Shown: positions 26,449-36,374 of the stretch, one piece after another
Layout: every line of letters starts with the position of its first letter
Numbering within the stretch: position 1 is the stretch's first letter
Source of the DNA: Sipunculus nudus
Taxonomy: Eukaryota; Annelida; Sipuncula; Golfingiida; Sipunculidae
NCBI GenBank assembly: GCA_026874595.1
Contig: CM049320.1
Span: forward strand, 47,442,714-47,506,713
DNA: 64,000 bases
Direction: 5' to 3'
Program-made: the position numbers and the translations under genes
The notes under the pieces: model-generated
Database searches by the model: none
What the model saw: only the letters and a program-made list of their open reading frames with translations
What the model was told of the DNA's origin: nothing

Positions 26449-26798
26449 AGTAGTGCTATATATATAAAGTGACAAAAAATTCGTAATAAGTGACAAACTG
26501 GAATAAGTGCCCAAAAAATTCGTAATAAGTGACAGACTGGAATAAGTGCCCAAAAATTCGTAATAAGTGACAAACTGGAATAAGTGCCCAAAAAATTCGT
26601 AATAAGTGACATCCTTGGTAGAGTTCGTAATAAGTGACATAAAATTCGTAATAAGTGATAAGATTCGTAATAAGTGATAATACTTGGTAGAGTTGGTAAA
26701 ACAGTCGTGAATAAGTGGGAGAGTTCTGTGACAAAATGCGGACTTGGTGCTTTAGCCCGAGTGGGGCTGGGAGGGGTGGGAGGGGGTCCCCTGGCGGT
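26449..26798. repeat. left terminal inverted repeat with iterons
   Basis: This matches the inverse of 58,337-58,705, ending at CCCCTGGCGGT. The outer part is made of about seven copies of TTCGTAATAAGTGA spaced 20-40 bp apart, and several carry the companion AACTGGAATAAGTGCCCA. The inner part is GC-rich (GGGGCTGGGAGGGGTGGGAG). The iteron structure could bind the integrase or a replication protein. Confidence 0.92.
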
Positions 26799-26825
26799 CT
26801 TTGACGGAGAGCTCTCTACTGGTAA

Positions 26826-27640
26826 CCGGGTGTTAAGGCCATTTCGGGAATTAAAGCACCCCCCTCTTCCTGGGACTTCTCTAAAAACTAAAGCACCCTG
26901 GAGGGAAGTACCCCCCACTGGGACTTTTCGGGAATTAAAGCACCCCCCACTGGGACTTTTCGGGAATTAAAGCACCCCCACTGGGACTTTTCGGGAATTA
27001 AAGCACCCCCTCTTCCTGGGACTTCTCTAAAAACTAAAGCAACCTGGAGGGAAGAACCCCCCACTGGGACTTTTCGGGAATTAAAGCACCCCCCACTGGG
27101 ACTTTTCGGGAATTAAAGCACCCTGGAGGGAAGCACCCCCTCTTCCTGGGACTCCTTTAAAATCTAAAGCACCCTGGAGGGGAAACTTTTCGGGAATTAA
27201 AGCACCCCCACTGGGACTTTTCGGGAATTAAAGCACCCCCTCTTCCTGGGACTTCTCTAAAAACTAAAGCACCCTGGAGGGAAGAACCCCCCACTGGGAC
27301 TTTTCGGGAATTAAAGCACCCCTCACTGGGACTTTTCGGGAATTAAAGCACCCTGGAGGGAAGCACCCCCTCTTCCTGGGACTCCTTTAAAATCTAAAGC
27401 ACCCTGGAGGGGAAACTTTTCGGGAATTAAAGTACCCACTGGGACTTTTCGGAAATTAAAGCACCCCCTTACTGGGACTCCTTTAAAATCTAAAGCACCC
27501 TGGAGGGGAAATTTTTCGGGAATTAAAGTATCTAACTATCTACTGGGACATTTCGGGAGTTAAAATATTCACTAGGAGGACTGGGCAAAAGCTAAAGCAC
27601 CCTCTGGTGGAGTTTGCGGGAACTAAAGTGGGTTGGGGCT
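26826..27640. repeat. left subterminal GC-rich tandem array
   Basis: Units of about 30 bp carry CACTGGGACTTTTCGGGAAT followed by TAAAGCACC. They are organised in a higher-order period of roughly 230-240 bp (compare 26,971 and 27,203). Every unit includes TTCGGGAA. The array occurs only at the left end of the element. No gene lies in it. Confidence 0.85.
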
Positions 27641-27928
27641 CTTTCAAACACTTGACCACTCACTCATACTTTCAAGCACTGAAACATTCATTGTCACACA
27701 TTTTAAACATACTAATAACACAGTGTTGTAAAAGGAATAAACACAAATTTATTCCTTAAAACCTAAAAAAGCTAAAAGATATATTATTTATGTCTGTAAG
27801 CCACCTGTGTTCTTCGTTGTTTGTGTGTGTAATCACATAGCGTGCATCTCTCATGCTATGTTCTTCCCTGTACCTAAAACTGAAAACGCGTGAATAAAAA
27901 AAAAATAAAAATCAGTCCTTATCGTCCG
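27641..27928. other. non-coding spacer
   Basis: Nothing recognisable. It lies between the array and the 3' end of the first minus-strand gene. An A-rich stretch near 27,898 could hold a polyadenylation signal for that gene. Confidence 0.5.
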
Positions 27929-28982
27929 TTACTGGAAATCAAAATCTAACACAATCCGCTTACTGTCATGGAGCTGATACTGTCCCACTTCTGTAGTTTC
28001 AGCTTCCTGGATTAATTCCAGCACCATCATCACCGCCCTAAGGGGGGTTGATCCTAAACATTCAGTCTGTGAGCGACACAGCTCCTTCGATAGGGAACTG
28101 CAGGCCTTGACCAGCATTTGACGGTCTTCCGGACTGTCCATCTCGCTCATGTACTGATACAGGAAGCTCCGGATGCAGAGTAGCTTTTCGCGTGTTGTTG
28201 TCAGTTTCTCGTAGGGTGCTCTGACTCCCCGTCCGTAGTTGATAAGTTTCATCAGTTCTTTCGTCGGTGTATAGTCGCTCGGCGAGGTCATCGTATTCTT
28301 GTTCCACAATGGCGAGGAACTGGTTCCTGGGGATGGACAAGAATGCAGGTGCGGGTGCGTCTGGGTTTGTGATTGCATGGGGAGGGATGGGGCAGTTGGA
28401 ACAGGACGGTGGGGGGTAACCGGGGGACCGACTACCACCCCACATGGACGAGGGTGAGGGTGTCCGAGCCAACCAGTTTTCGAAAGAGGGCATGGGAATG
28501 GTGGGGGCGGCGGGGGGAGAAGCTAGTGGCTCGGTATGTCTAATGACATTGTAGTGTACGGGGGAGGGAGTTCGTCGCACCCGCTTACCTGCATTGTTGT
28601 GGTTACCCCCGGGACCGCTGGTGGAACTGACGATGGTTGTGGTATTGCAGACCTCTGGGGGTAGACTATAGCAGTAGTCACCGTGCGCTTGGATTGGGGA
28701 CACTGGCGGGCTGGCTTGAGACCAATGGTGTCTTCGCTGGGGGGGTACCGGCCCTTGGTCTTGTAACGGTGCTGCTGCTACTGCTCCATCGGCGACGTTT
28801 GGTGTGATTGCTTTGCTGTTTGCTGGACCCTTTTCTTTTTCTTGGAGCATATTGTCCAAAACAGAAACTATTTCTAGCTCTGTTTGGATATCTGGCAGTG
28901 CTGCTGCTGCGACTGCTTCTGGTACAGGCGGTTTGCGACGCAGACGTCTCAGAAAGTTCACAACCTTTTTCTTGAGGCCCAT
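27929..28982 (-). pseudogene. orphan protein, basic N-terminus, proline-rich middle, helical C-terminus
   Basis: I do not recognise this protein. The ATG at 28,982 was chosen because the TATA box (29,044-29,051, minus) lies downstream of an earlier ATG at 29,060. The N-terminus is very basic (MGLKKKVVNFLRRLRRKP). A Pro/Ser/Thr-rich disordered middle of about 200 residues follows. The frame then changes near 28,260-28,300. The second frame (ending 27,929) encodes a compact helical region with YTPTKELMKLINYGRG and MSEMDSPEDRQMLVKAC. Both frames look protein-like on their own side of the junction, which suggests one gene of about 350 residues with one frameshift. Its promoter region carries CCAAT and CCGGAAGT motifs, like other accessory genes of the element. 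Confidence 0.5.
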
Positions 28983-29043
28983 GATCACACATGTCGTGGC
29001 TCGGAGAAAGCAGTGGAGAATGGGGAAATCAGGCGGGAATAAA

Positions 29044-29051
29044 CTTTTATA
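29044..29051 (-). promoter_or_regulatory. TATA box of gene 27,929-28,982
   Basis: TATAAAAG on the minus strand, 69 bp before the ATG at 28,982. An inverted CCAAT (about 29,107) and CCGGAAGT (29,141-29,148) lie upstream of it. Confidence 0.6.
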
Positions 29052-29060
29052 CCTAAACAT

Positions 29061-30276
29061 GGACTGGGCGTGGGGGATGGGTAGGAAGGGAAACTATAGC
29101 GATCAACCAATCAGCGCACGTTTCATACATCCTATCACCCCCGGAAGTAAAATAAAATAATTCACAGTCAAAGCTTCTAGAACATTCCACCGGAAATGCC
29201 ATACAAAGAACAAGTATACACCATACCGGAAGTAGTTCACAACACAGTAAATATAACATATATACAGTTTTATTTGGATGAAAACAATTGTTTTTTTTTG
29301 TATATAATATTGTATTTTTATGTTTTACGGTATTTTTCCGTTTATCTGTGCTTAACATGTGCAAAAGTATGATATTTAAGCAACCGGAAGTAAATGGTGC
29401 AAAAAAAACCTTCCCGGATGTAATAAATGAAACTTGGTTTTAAACGTTTTTAAATGTTTTTAGTAAGAATTAAATAAAAGTAAATAAAAGTAAAAACACT
29501 TTCGCAAAATGATATAAATTGTAGTATTTTTTATTGATCTGAACCTACAAAGTGAAAAAGTATGATTACCGGAAATCATTTATGCAAATTAAATAACGTT
29601 TGTATTAAAAATTTTTAACAAAATGAAACGTTTATTGCTCGAATTCTTTCAATTAAAATGATTTTACAATCCTTTTCTGGTCTTATTACTGTGAATTGTA
29701 GTATTTTCTTATCATTTGTGCTTAAACTATTAGAAAAAAGAATGATATTTCAGCTTACAGGAAGTAAAATTAAACAAATAAAATCTTTCCGGAAGTCATT
29801 TATAAAGATAAAATAAACATTTTATTTAATGTTTTAAATAAAATAAAACGTTTTCTTATATGAATTAGTTAAAATAAAACGGTTTTATTCAATTTTCCGT
29901 CTAAATAATATAAATTATTTTTATTATCTTACCATTTGTGCCTAAAATAGAGAAAAAGTATGATTTTTCAGCAAACCGGAAGTTAATTAAACAAATAAAA
30001 TCTTTTCCGGAAAGCATTTATAAAGATTATATAAAAATCTCATTCAATGTTTTAAATTAAATTAAACTTTTTTTATATGAATTGAATAAATTATAACATA
30101 TTTATAAAACTTTTCTAGTCTAAATAATGTATATTAAAGTATTTTCTTATCATTTGTGCTGAAAAAATGTTAAAAAAAGTTTTAAAATATAAAAACGTGT
30201 TTTTTTAGTCTTAACAATGCAAAAAAACTTACTACAGTAAAATGCAACAAAGTCCATCATCATCTTGTTTGTTCAG
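29061..30276. promoter_or_regulatory. long AT-rich intergenic region with repeated CCGGAA motifs
   Basis: No gene is seen. From about 29,340 to 30,180 a unit of about 180-220 bp recurs four or five times. Each unit has a CTTATCATTTGTGCTTAAA-like start, then AAAAAGTATGATWTTTCAGC, then ACCGGAAGT, and a second site (TTTCCGGAAGTCATTTA) further on. CCGGAA-type sites lie at 29,189, 29,225, 29,383, 29,578, 29,789 and 29,975, with weaker ones near 29,413, 29,757 and 30,005. The region is upstream of the left minus-strand gene and could be an enhancer or an origin. Confidence 0.65.
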
Positions 30277-31893
30277 TCATTGAAGAATAGTTTGGAATTC
30301 ACTGTCATCCCTTTTTTCTTCCGCGAACTTTAATTGTTCGATGCTCATTCGCGAACTGCAGGAACACAGGATCATGTGACGGTTTTTGTTGTCGACGTGA
30401 GGGCTTCCATGTTTAACGCGTGAAGGCATCAGCACGTGTAAGATCTTAGCGGGCACAGCATCGTCGTCCACGATATTAACCAGCATGGCTAAGAACCTGG
30501 GCGCGGAAAAGGCTACTTCTTGTACTTGAACGGGCGCGCAGTGTCGGCCGGAGAACACATCATGATTGAACAGGACTACACCGTGTGTAGTATTCAGATT
30601 CCAGGTGAAACATTCCACATTGGGCTGTAAGATCTGGAAGATGGGAGTCACATCAGCGGTGATACAGTCATTGCCGAACAGATACCGCATGGCCGCACTT
30701 TGATTGTAGATACCATTCCAGGAATCAGGCAGGGTCTTTGATTCCAGGAAACTGAATTTGATAGCATAGGTGATCAATTCGATGGCGCGGTTACTCAGTA
30801 GGATTCGGAAAATGCATGACGGGACTGTGAACGCGCTCCACCCGTTTTTCAGTTGAACCGGGGCGTGTTGTTTTGACCAGTTTTCAGCCAGGAAGTATCG
30901 CGCTTTAGTTTGATGCGAGATTGTTTTCTCACCCGTTTTCATATCAACCAGCGCTTCACGTTGCATGATGAGGATAAAATTTTTACCTTCATCAAGGAAT
31001 GCGGCAATTTCTAGACGTGCTTTCCAGAACATATCTTTAGGCGGGGTGCATTCTTTGTGTACGGAAGTTTCATCACAGCGGTTCAAATGGCGCAAGATCT
31101 TGGAGGCCCCATTCATTTCTTCCAGAGTCCATTTTTCTGTGTGACAGAATTCTAAAAAATCAGTAGCCTCTTTTTCCAGGGGGTTGGTTTTTACCAGGTA
31201 GACCGTACTAAGAATAGGAGATTTCGGTACACCGCATTTCAGCATGGCATTGACAGCCCGAATTTGTTCTTTTTTCAGCGCGTCGACCACGGTTGTCATT
31301 GTATCAGTGTGTTTCTCGTAATCAGCATACCCTTGCCACAATTCGACATCGGGTAGAGATTTCTTGGATTGTGGTGGTGTTTCAGTTTCCTTGGCGGGGG
31401 GTGGTGGTCCTTCAACGACCATCGGCTCTGGTTCTTTTACCGGTTCTTGCACGTTAGCAGTCTCTGGTCCGGGGGTGGTACTTGGAACATCGTTAGCGGG
31501 TGGATGGGTTTCACAGCAAGGCGGTTTGTCCAAGGCTGGTTTCTTGTTTTCAAATATATGATCAAGAGGGCTCGGTTTCATTTGCCCTTCTTCCATCCAC
31601 CTGGCGGCATCTTCTTGATCTTGTAATTTTTGCCATTCTTCACGTGTGAGATTTTCTTTCTCCATACTGTCAACAAGCACTTGGGGTATTTCGTCTTCAA
31701 ACCAAGCGGGTGATGACCATGTGATTACTCGTGGTGGGTTGGAGTAATCGTAGGAGTCAAGTTTTGAACGATACTTGTCCAATTTGCCTAATCTCTTGAA
31801 CCACAGCGAGTCGGCAAATTCAAGTTTGTAGTTGTGCTTGTTCTCTCGTACAAAATCTGGCAGCTTGAATTTTTCTGCGTTCTCCCTAGGCAT
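30277..31893 (-). CDS. orphan 538-residue protein, intact
   Basis: This is a single uninterrupted frame, and I do not recognise the family. Residues 1-120 are charged. Residues about 125-190 are a proline-rich, probably disordered linker (NDVPSTTPGPE, GPPPPAKETETPPQ). The C-terminal 340 residues look globular, mixed alpha/beta, with cysteines scattered rather than in a zinc-finger pattern. There is no signal peptide or membrane segment. A TATA box lies exactly 42 bp before the ATG, with a CCGGAA motif just beyond it. It is transcribed divergently from the OTU-like/polymerase genes, which suggests an early or regulatory role, an inference only. Its intactness in a broken element is notable. 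Confidence 0.8.
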   Translation of the reverse strand: MPRENAEKFKLPDFVRENKHNYKLEFADSLWFKRLGKLDKYRSKLDSYDYSNPPRVITWSSPAWFEDEIPQVLVDSMEKENLTREEWQKLQDQEDAARWMEEGQMKPSPLDHIFENKKPALDKPPCCETHPPANDVPSTTPGPETANVQEPVKEPEPMVVEGPPPPAKETETPPQSKKSLPDVELWQGYADYEKHTDTMTTVVDALKKEQIRAVNAMLKCGVPKSPILSTVYLVKTNPLEKEATDFLEFCHTEKWTLEEMNGASKILRHLNRCDETSVHKECTPPKDMFWKARLEIAAFLDEGKNFILIMQREALVDMKTGEKTISHQTKARYFLAENWSKQHAPVQLKNGWSAFTVPSCIFRILLSNRAIELITYAIKFSFLESKTLPDSWNGIYNQSAAMRYLFGNDCITADVTPIFQILQPNVECFTWNLNTTHGVVLFNHDVFSGRHCAPVQVQEVAFSAPRFLAMLVNIVDDDAVPAKILHVLMPSRVKHGSPHVDNKNRHMILCSCSSRMSIEQLKFAEEKRDDSEFQTILQ

Positions 31894-32060
31894 GGGAGGC
31901 GTATGCCAGACTTAAAAAGCCCCCCAACTTTTATAGTTTCGAAACCGGAAGCATTAAATAAATTATAGATGTCTACCGGAAATGCTTTGAAAAAAATAAT
32001 ACCCACCGGAAATGCTTTCAACAAAATTACTTCTATTTATAGGGGTCACAACCCTCAAAA
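31894..32060. promoter_or_regulatory. divergent promoter with three CCGGAA motifs
   Basis: The region contains a minus-strand TATAAAAG at 31,928-31,935 (42 bp from the ATG at 31,893) and a plus-strand TATTTATA at about 32,034. ACCGGAAGC lies at 31,944-31,952, and ACCGGAAAT at 31,975-31,983 and 32,005-32,013. The three CCGGAA motifs are spaced about 30 bp apart. They resemble ETS-family (GABP/ELK) binding sites. Confidence 0.7.
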
Positions 32061-32815
32061 GATTCAAGAAAAAAGGAGTGGTGGTTCAAGTACAGCCTGA
32101 CTTGGAAAAGCTGAAAAAGAAGAAAACTTATGAAGCGTTGAACAGTATATTTGAACCGCTGTTGGACGAATGGAAAAAAACTTTAACCGAAGAATGTTTC
32201 GCTCAAGTTAACATGATTTCACCAGGTCTACAAAACAAAGCATTCAATACAAAATGGTTGCGCAAAGAAGATTTAACATTGGAATACATCATGACGCAAG
32301 TAGAGAAAACTTTAAACAGCAATGAACATTTTCGCCTTACCCCAGACTTTGAAATGGAATTGAAGACTGTAGAAATACCTGAATCAGTCGGAGGACCCTG
32401 CAAACAAGTCTGGCAAAAGACCCCACGTACTTATTTGGATCCTGGGAAAATATCTCGTGCATACCAACGGGAAGATTGTTTTATTGCCGCTTTTATATTA
32501 ATGGATTGGAACAATCAAAACAGATTTCCACCCCATTGGCGCACGCGGTCTTTACCAAGTGTCCTGTTGAAACAACTGGACACAGAAGTTAAAAGAATTA
32601 AGAAAGACGCAAAAATCACCCGTTCCCGAGTGAGCATCAGTGAAATGAAACGGATCAGTGAATTGTTTCCTGACAAGAACATCTTGGTTTTTCAGGATGA
32701 AGGGGATCAAGTTTTGTTTCGGTCAGCAAATTGGTCGTCAGAGAAACCTACAATTTTGATTTTGGCTAATGATGGGCATGCATGGGGAATTTTAAAAATC
32801 AAAAATCATTTATAA
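32012..32815 (+). CDS. OTU-like domain protein preceding PolB
   Basis: This 267-residue frame lies 45 bp before the PolB zinc region. The first 120 residues are charged and helical. In the second half, REDCFIAAF (Cys156) and ANDGHAWGI (His256) occur in the Cys-then-His order of OTU/papain-type cysteine proteases. Many Polinton polymerases carry a comparable Cys/His domain at their N-terminus, ending just before zinc-binding cysteines, so this may be the detached N-terminal part of PolB. The first ATG (32,012) lies before the likely TATA (about 32,034). If transcription starts after that TATA, the next in-frame Met is at residue 68. Protease activity is inference. Confidence 0.6.
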   Translation: MLSTKLLLFIGVTTLKRFKKKGVVVQVQPDLEKLKKKKTYEALNSIFEPLLDEWKKTLTEECFAQVNMISPGLQNKAFNTKWLRKEDLTLEYIMTQVEKTLNSNEHFRLTPDFEMELKTVEIPESVGGPCKQVWQKTPRTYLDPGKISRAYQREDCFIAAFILMDWNNQNRFPPHWRTRSLPSVLLKQLDTEVKRIKKDAKITRSRVSISEMKRISELFPDKNILVFQDEGDQVLFRSANWSSEKPTILILANDGHAWGILKIKNHL

Positions 32816-32860
32816 AAAAAAATGATTTTTGTTTAGTATGTTTTAAATACATGGGGAAAA

Positions 32861-35704
32861 ATGCACCAATGTGTAGGCGTGTGTAAAATGTGCGGTTTAG
32901 CACCTAAGTGTAAATTCAATGAAGACAAAGACAAATTAATGAAGTGCAGCGATTGCGGGTTTTACGGGGAAGAATGTTATAAGAAACATAAGAAATCCAT
33001 CTCAGGGAAACCGAGCACGTGTAAAAAAAGAAAAATCTGTGAAAACTGCGGGCAGCTTTTATTTGATGCCAAACATCGATGTGGTTTTTACAAATGCAAT
33101 ATTTGTCACATGGATGTCGCTGTGGGTACGGCCCATTCGTGTTACATGAAACCATTGAAATCAAATTACGTGGATTCAAAACTCCCCCGCCCGTACCTAT
33201 TTTGGGATACGGAAGCCATGCAATCTATGCAATCCCCGCCATCGTAGCCCATTACGTGTGCGAATTTTGTTTACAAAAAAATTCATATGGAAGACGTTCT
33301 CCGCGCGGACTCACAAAATTGTAAAGGCGGGCGATTTCAGTTTAAAGATGTAAATTCGTTTTTTGATTGGATGTTCCACGATATGCGTTATTGGTCAGAG
33401 AGAACCACTATATGTTTTGCTCAAAACTTCGGTGGGTACGACGGCGGTTTCCTGCAACAGTATCTGATTTCAAAAAGATGGGCGGCCGTTTGCATCATTG
33501 CTTGCGGGTTACGGGTCATCACTATGAGAGCGAAATAGGTAGACTTTAAAGATTCGTTGAATTTGATCCCCATCGCATTAGCGAAATTCCCTAAAGCGTT
33601 TGGTTTAACTGAATTGAAGAAAGGGTATTTTCCGTACATGTTCAATACCATGGAAAATGATGATTATGAAGCCCTGATGCCTGAAAAAGATTTTTCAAAC
33701 AAAACGGGAACGCGGAATTCGATCAGTGGTATGAAGACAAAGTCAAATCAGGTTATATTTGGAACCACCAGCAAGAATTGTTTGAGTATTGTAACAGCGA
33801 TGTGGAATTATTAAAACAAGGGTTTTTGAAATTTCGGGAAACGTACCATTTGAAAACCGGGTTTGATATATTCTTGCACTCTTCCACTCTTCCTGCGGCT
33901 TGCATGTATGATTACCGGTTAAATTATTTAAAGCCCAATCAAATCGTCATGATCCCGCCTTTGATTTCACGCACTCATGTATCCGAGAAAGCGAACCAAT
34001 GGTTGGATGAATTACAAGTGAACACGCCGTACAAAATTCACCGCGGGCAAGACAATTGGAACGCGAAAGAATGTCAGATTCATTTATGTGACGGGAAATA
34101 CGTAACCGTGGATGGGTACTGCCCTGAAACCTTCACCGTGTATGAATTTAACGGGTGTATTTGGCACGGATGCCCTGTATGCACGGATCCTAAAGGTACG
34201 GTGCCGAATTCCATCTTGGTCAATTTCCAAGCGCACGCTCACCAAATGAAAAAAGAATCGAAATTGCGTATGACCGGTTATTCAGTGGTATCCATTTGGG
34301 AACACACGTACGTCCCCCGGAAATCCATAAGGTTAAAAAAACATTTACAACCGCATGACGCTTTTTTTTCGGAGGGCGGACTAATGCAACGTGTTTGTAC
34401 AAGAAAATCACTAACGCGGATGAAAGGATCGATTATTATGACGTGACATCCTTGTACCCGTTTGTACAAAAAAACAAGTACCCTGTGGGTGAACCGAAAG
34501 TGGTGATGAAACCCACTTTAGAAAGATCGAACCAATCCCCGGGTGGGATTTTTTGTGGTAAATTTCTACCTCCCAAGAATTTGTTCAATCCGGTATTGCC
34601 GTACCGTGCGTGCAATAAATTGATGTTTCCCCTATGCGCGAACTGTGCGGAAACGTGTAACCAAAGGGAAAAATGCCAGCATAAAGTAAGCGAGCGTGTT
34701 TTTGGTAGGGTCTTGGTGCATTCCCGAAGTCAAAACAGCTTTGGAGAAAGGTTATGAATTAATAGAGGGGTATGAAATGTGGGAATGGGAACATTGGGAA
34801 TTCATTTTCGGCCCATACATCGAGAAATGGTATCTGGAGAAAACCCAGGCTTCAGGTTGGCCTACAGACGACCCGATGGAACGTACAGAGTATGTGAAAT
34901 TGTTGAAAGAGAAACAAGGCATTACCGTTGATCCTGACAAAGTCGCCCATAACCCAGCATTACGGTTTGTTGCCAAACAAGCCTTGAACACCTTGTGGGG
35001 AAAGTTTGGTCAGAAAGACGGGCAAGTTAAGAAAGTGCAAGTGACCGATTACGACGAACTGATCAACATATTAAATGTTCCGACAGCAGATGTATTGGAC
35101 ATTGTGAATCTGGGCGAACACGTTGTGCAAGTAGAATGGAAGAAAACCGAAGACGACTACCTTTGGGGCCGTACCAACAATGTGGTGATAGCTGCTTTCA
35201 GCTGTTACGGTCGAACGGAACTGTACAAAATTTTAGATTTTTTTGCAGGAAAGGGTATTTTATTTCGACACTGATTCCGTGATATTTTATTCAGGGCCCA
35301 ACGACCTACCGTTACCGACGGGGCCGTTGATGGGGGATTTAACAGATGAGTTGGATGGTGGGAAGATTGTAGAATTTGTGAGTGGGGGACCCAAGAATTA
35401 TGGGTATTTGGGGGTAGACAGAAACGGGAAAAAAATGGCGTGTCAGAAAGCCCGAGGGTTTCAAATTGAAGGGAAGGTGGATTTTTATGATTTGAAGAAT
35501 ATGGTTGATGCTTTATTGAAGGGTGAGGTACAGACCCCAATGAATGCCCCTATTGAATTCCATGTGTTACGGGATAAGCAAGGCAATGTGAAATCCATGC
35601 AATTGGATAAAATGTATACAGCTGTATATGACAAACGCCGGTTTTGGCGTGAAGGCGATGGCCTTGATATGTACACTACATTTCCTTATGGTTTTTCAAA
35701 ATAA
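32861..35704 (+). pseudogene. protein-primed family B DNA polymerase
   Basis: This would copy the element's DNA. All landmarks are readable, but across several frames. The N-terminus is a cysteine-rich zinc region (32,861-33,170). Exo I, FWDTEA, is near 33,200. Exo II, AQNFGGYDGGFL, is near 33,420. Exo III, YCNSDVELL, is near 33,787. The inserted YEFNGCIWHGCP motif is near 34,145. Palm motif A, DVTSLYPF, is near 34,440. Motif B, KQALNTLWGKFG, is near 34,977. Motif C, YFDTDSVIF, is near 35,262. Frames change near 33,240, 33,715, 34,390, 34,705 and 35,265, and one in-frame TAG lies at 33,536. The polymerase is therefore not translatable here. All catalytic aspartates of motifs A and C are present. 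AATAAA lies at the stop codon. Confidence 0.93.
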
Positions 35705-35714
35705 AGTTTGTGTG

Positions 35715-35722
35715 TATAAATA
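35715..35722 (+). promoter_or_regulatory. TATA box of packaging ATPase
   Basis: TATAAATA, 39 bp before the ATG at 35,754. Confidence 0.6.
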
Positions 35723-35753
35723 TCTGTGTGGTCATTGTTTTTTTTTTCAAAAG

Positions 35754-36374
35754 ATGTGGTACAAATTCCATCATCCGTTTACCATGTTGATCGCCGAACA
35801 ACCTCGTCCGGGAAAACAGTGTGGGTGTGCAAGTTGATCAAACATATGACTGAAATGATTGATCCGGTACCTGAACGAGTGCTTTGGTTTTATTCCGAAC
35901 CTCAAGCCATTTATACCGAGTTAAAACAAATGTTAAAAGATAAAATATTTTTTTCAAGAAGGGTTACCTCCGAGAAATATAAAAGCCGGGACGTTATTAG
36001 TCATCGACGATTTGATGCGAGAAAGCGGTGTGGAAACAGCAAAAATATTTGAAAAAGGAAGCCATCACAGAAACATATCTATTATCTTTATCGCTCAAAA
36101 TTTATTTCATCAGAAAAAAGAACAACGGGACATTTCGTTAAATTCGCAATACATGGTGTTAATGAAAAATCCACGGGACCGTTTACAATTTGAATCGTTA
36201 GCCCGTCAAGTTTACCCCACCAAAGCAAATGAATTACGTCACATTTATGAAGATGCTACAAAAGAACCGCACGGGTATTTGTTGTTAGATTTTACGCAGA
36301 GGTGCCCGGACGAATACCGGTTAAGAACGAAAATATTCCCTGACGAAGAACATATTTATTATCAACCAGAATGA
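35754..36374 (+). pseudogene. FtsK/HerA-type genome-packaging ATPase
   Basis: This would pump DNA into the capsid. It is readable in three frames. The first gives the N-terminus up to HPFTMLIA. The second, from about 35,790, gives SSGKTVWVCKLIKHM, the end of the Walker A loop. The third, from about 35,975, gives TLLVIDDLM (Walker B) followed by SIIFIAQNLFHQ and DRLQFESLARQVYP. The Walker A loop itself is split by the first frame change near 35,797, and a second change lies near 35,975. About 207 residues in all fits the short packaging ATPases of Polintons. The stop codon overlaps the next ATG (ATGA). Confidence 0.88.

Noticed and set aside
26427-26918. Open frames with 'YYEF'/'LITNF' repeats in the TIRs
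   Set aside because: They come from the iterons in the TIRs, and the same frames appear at the right end.
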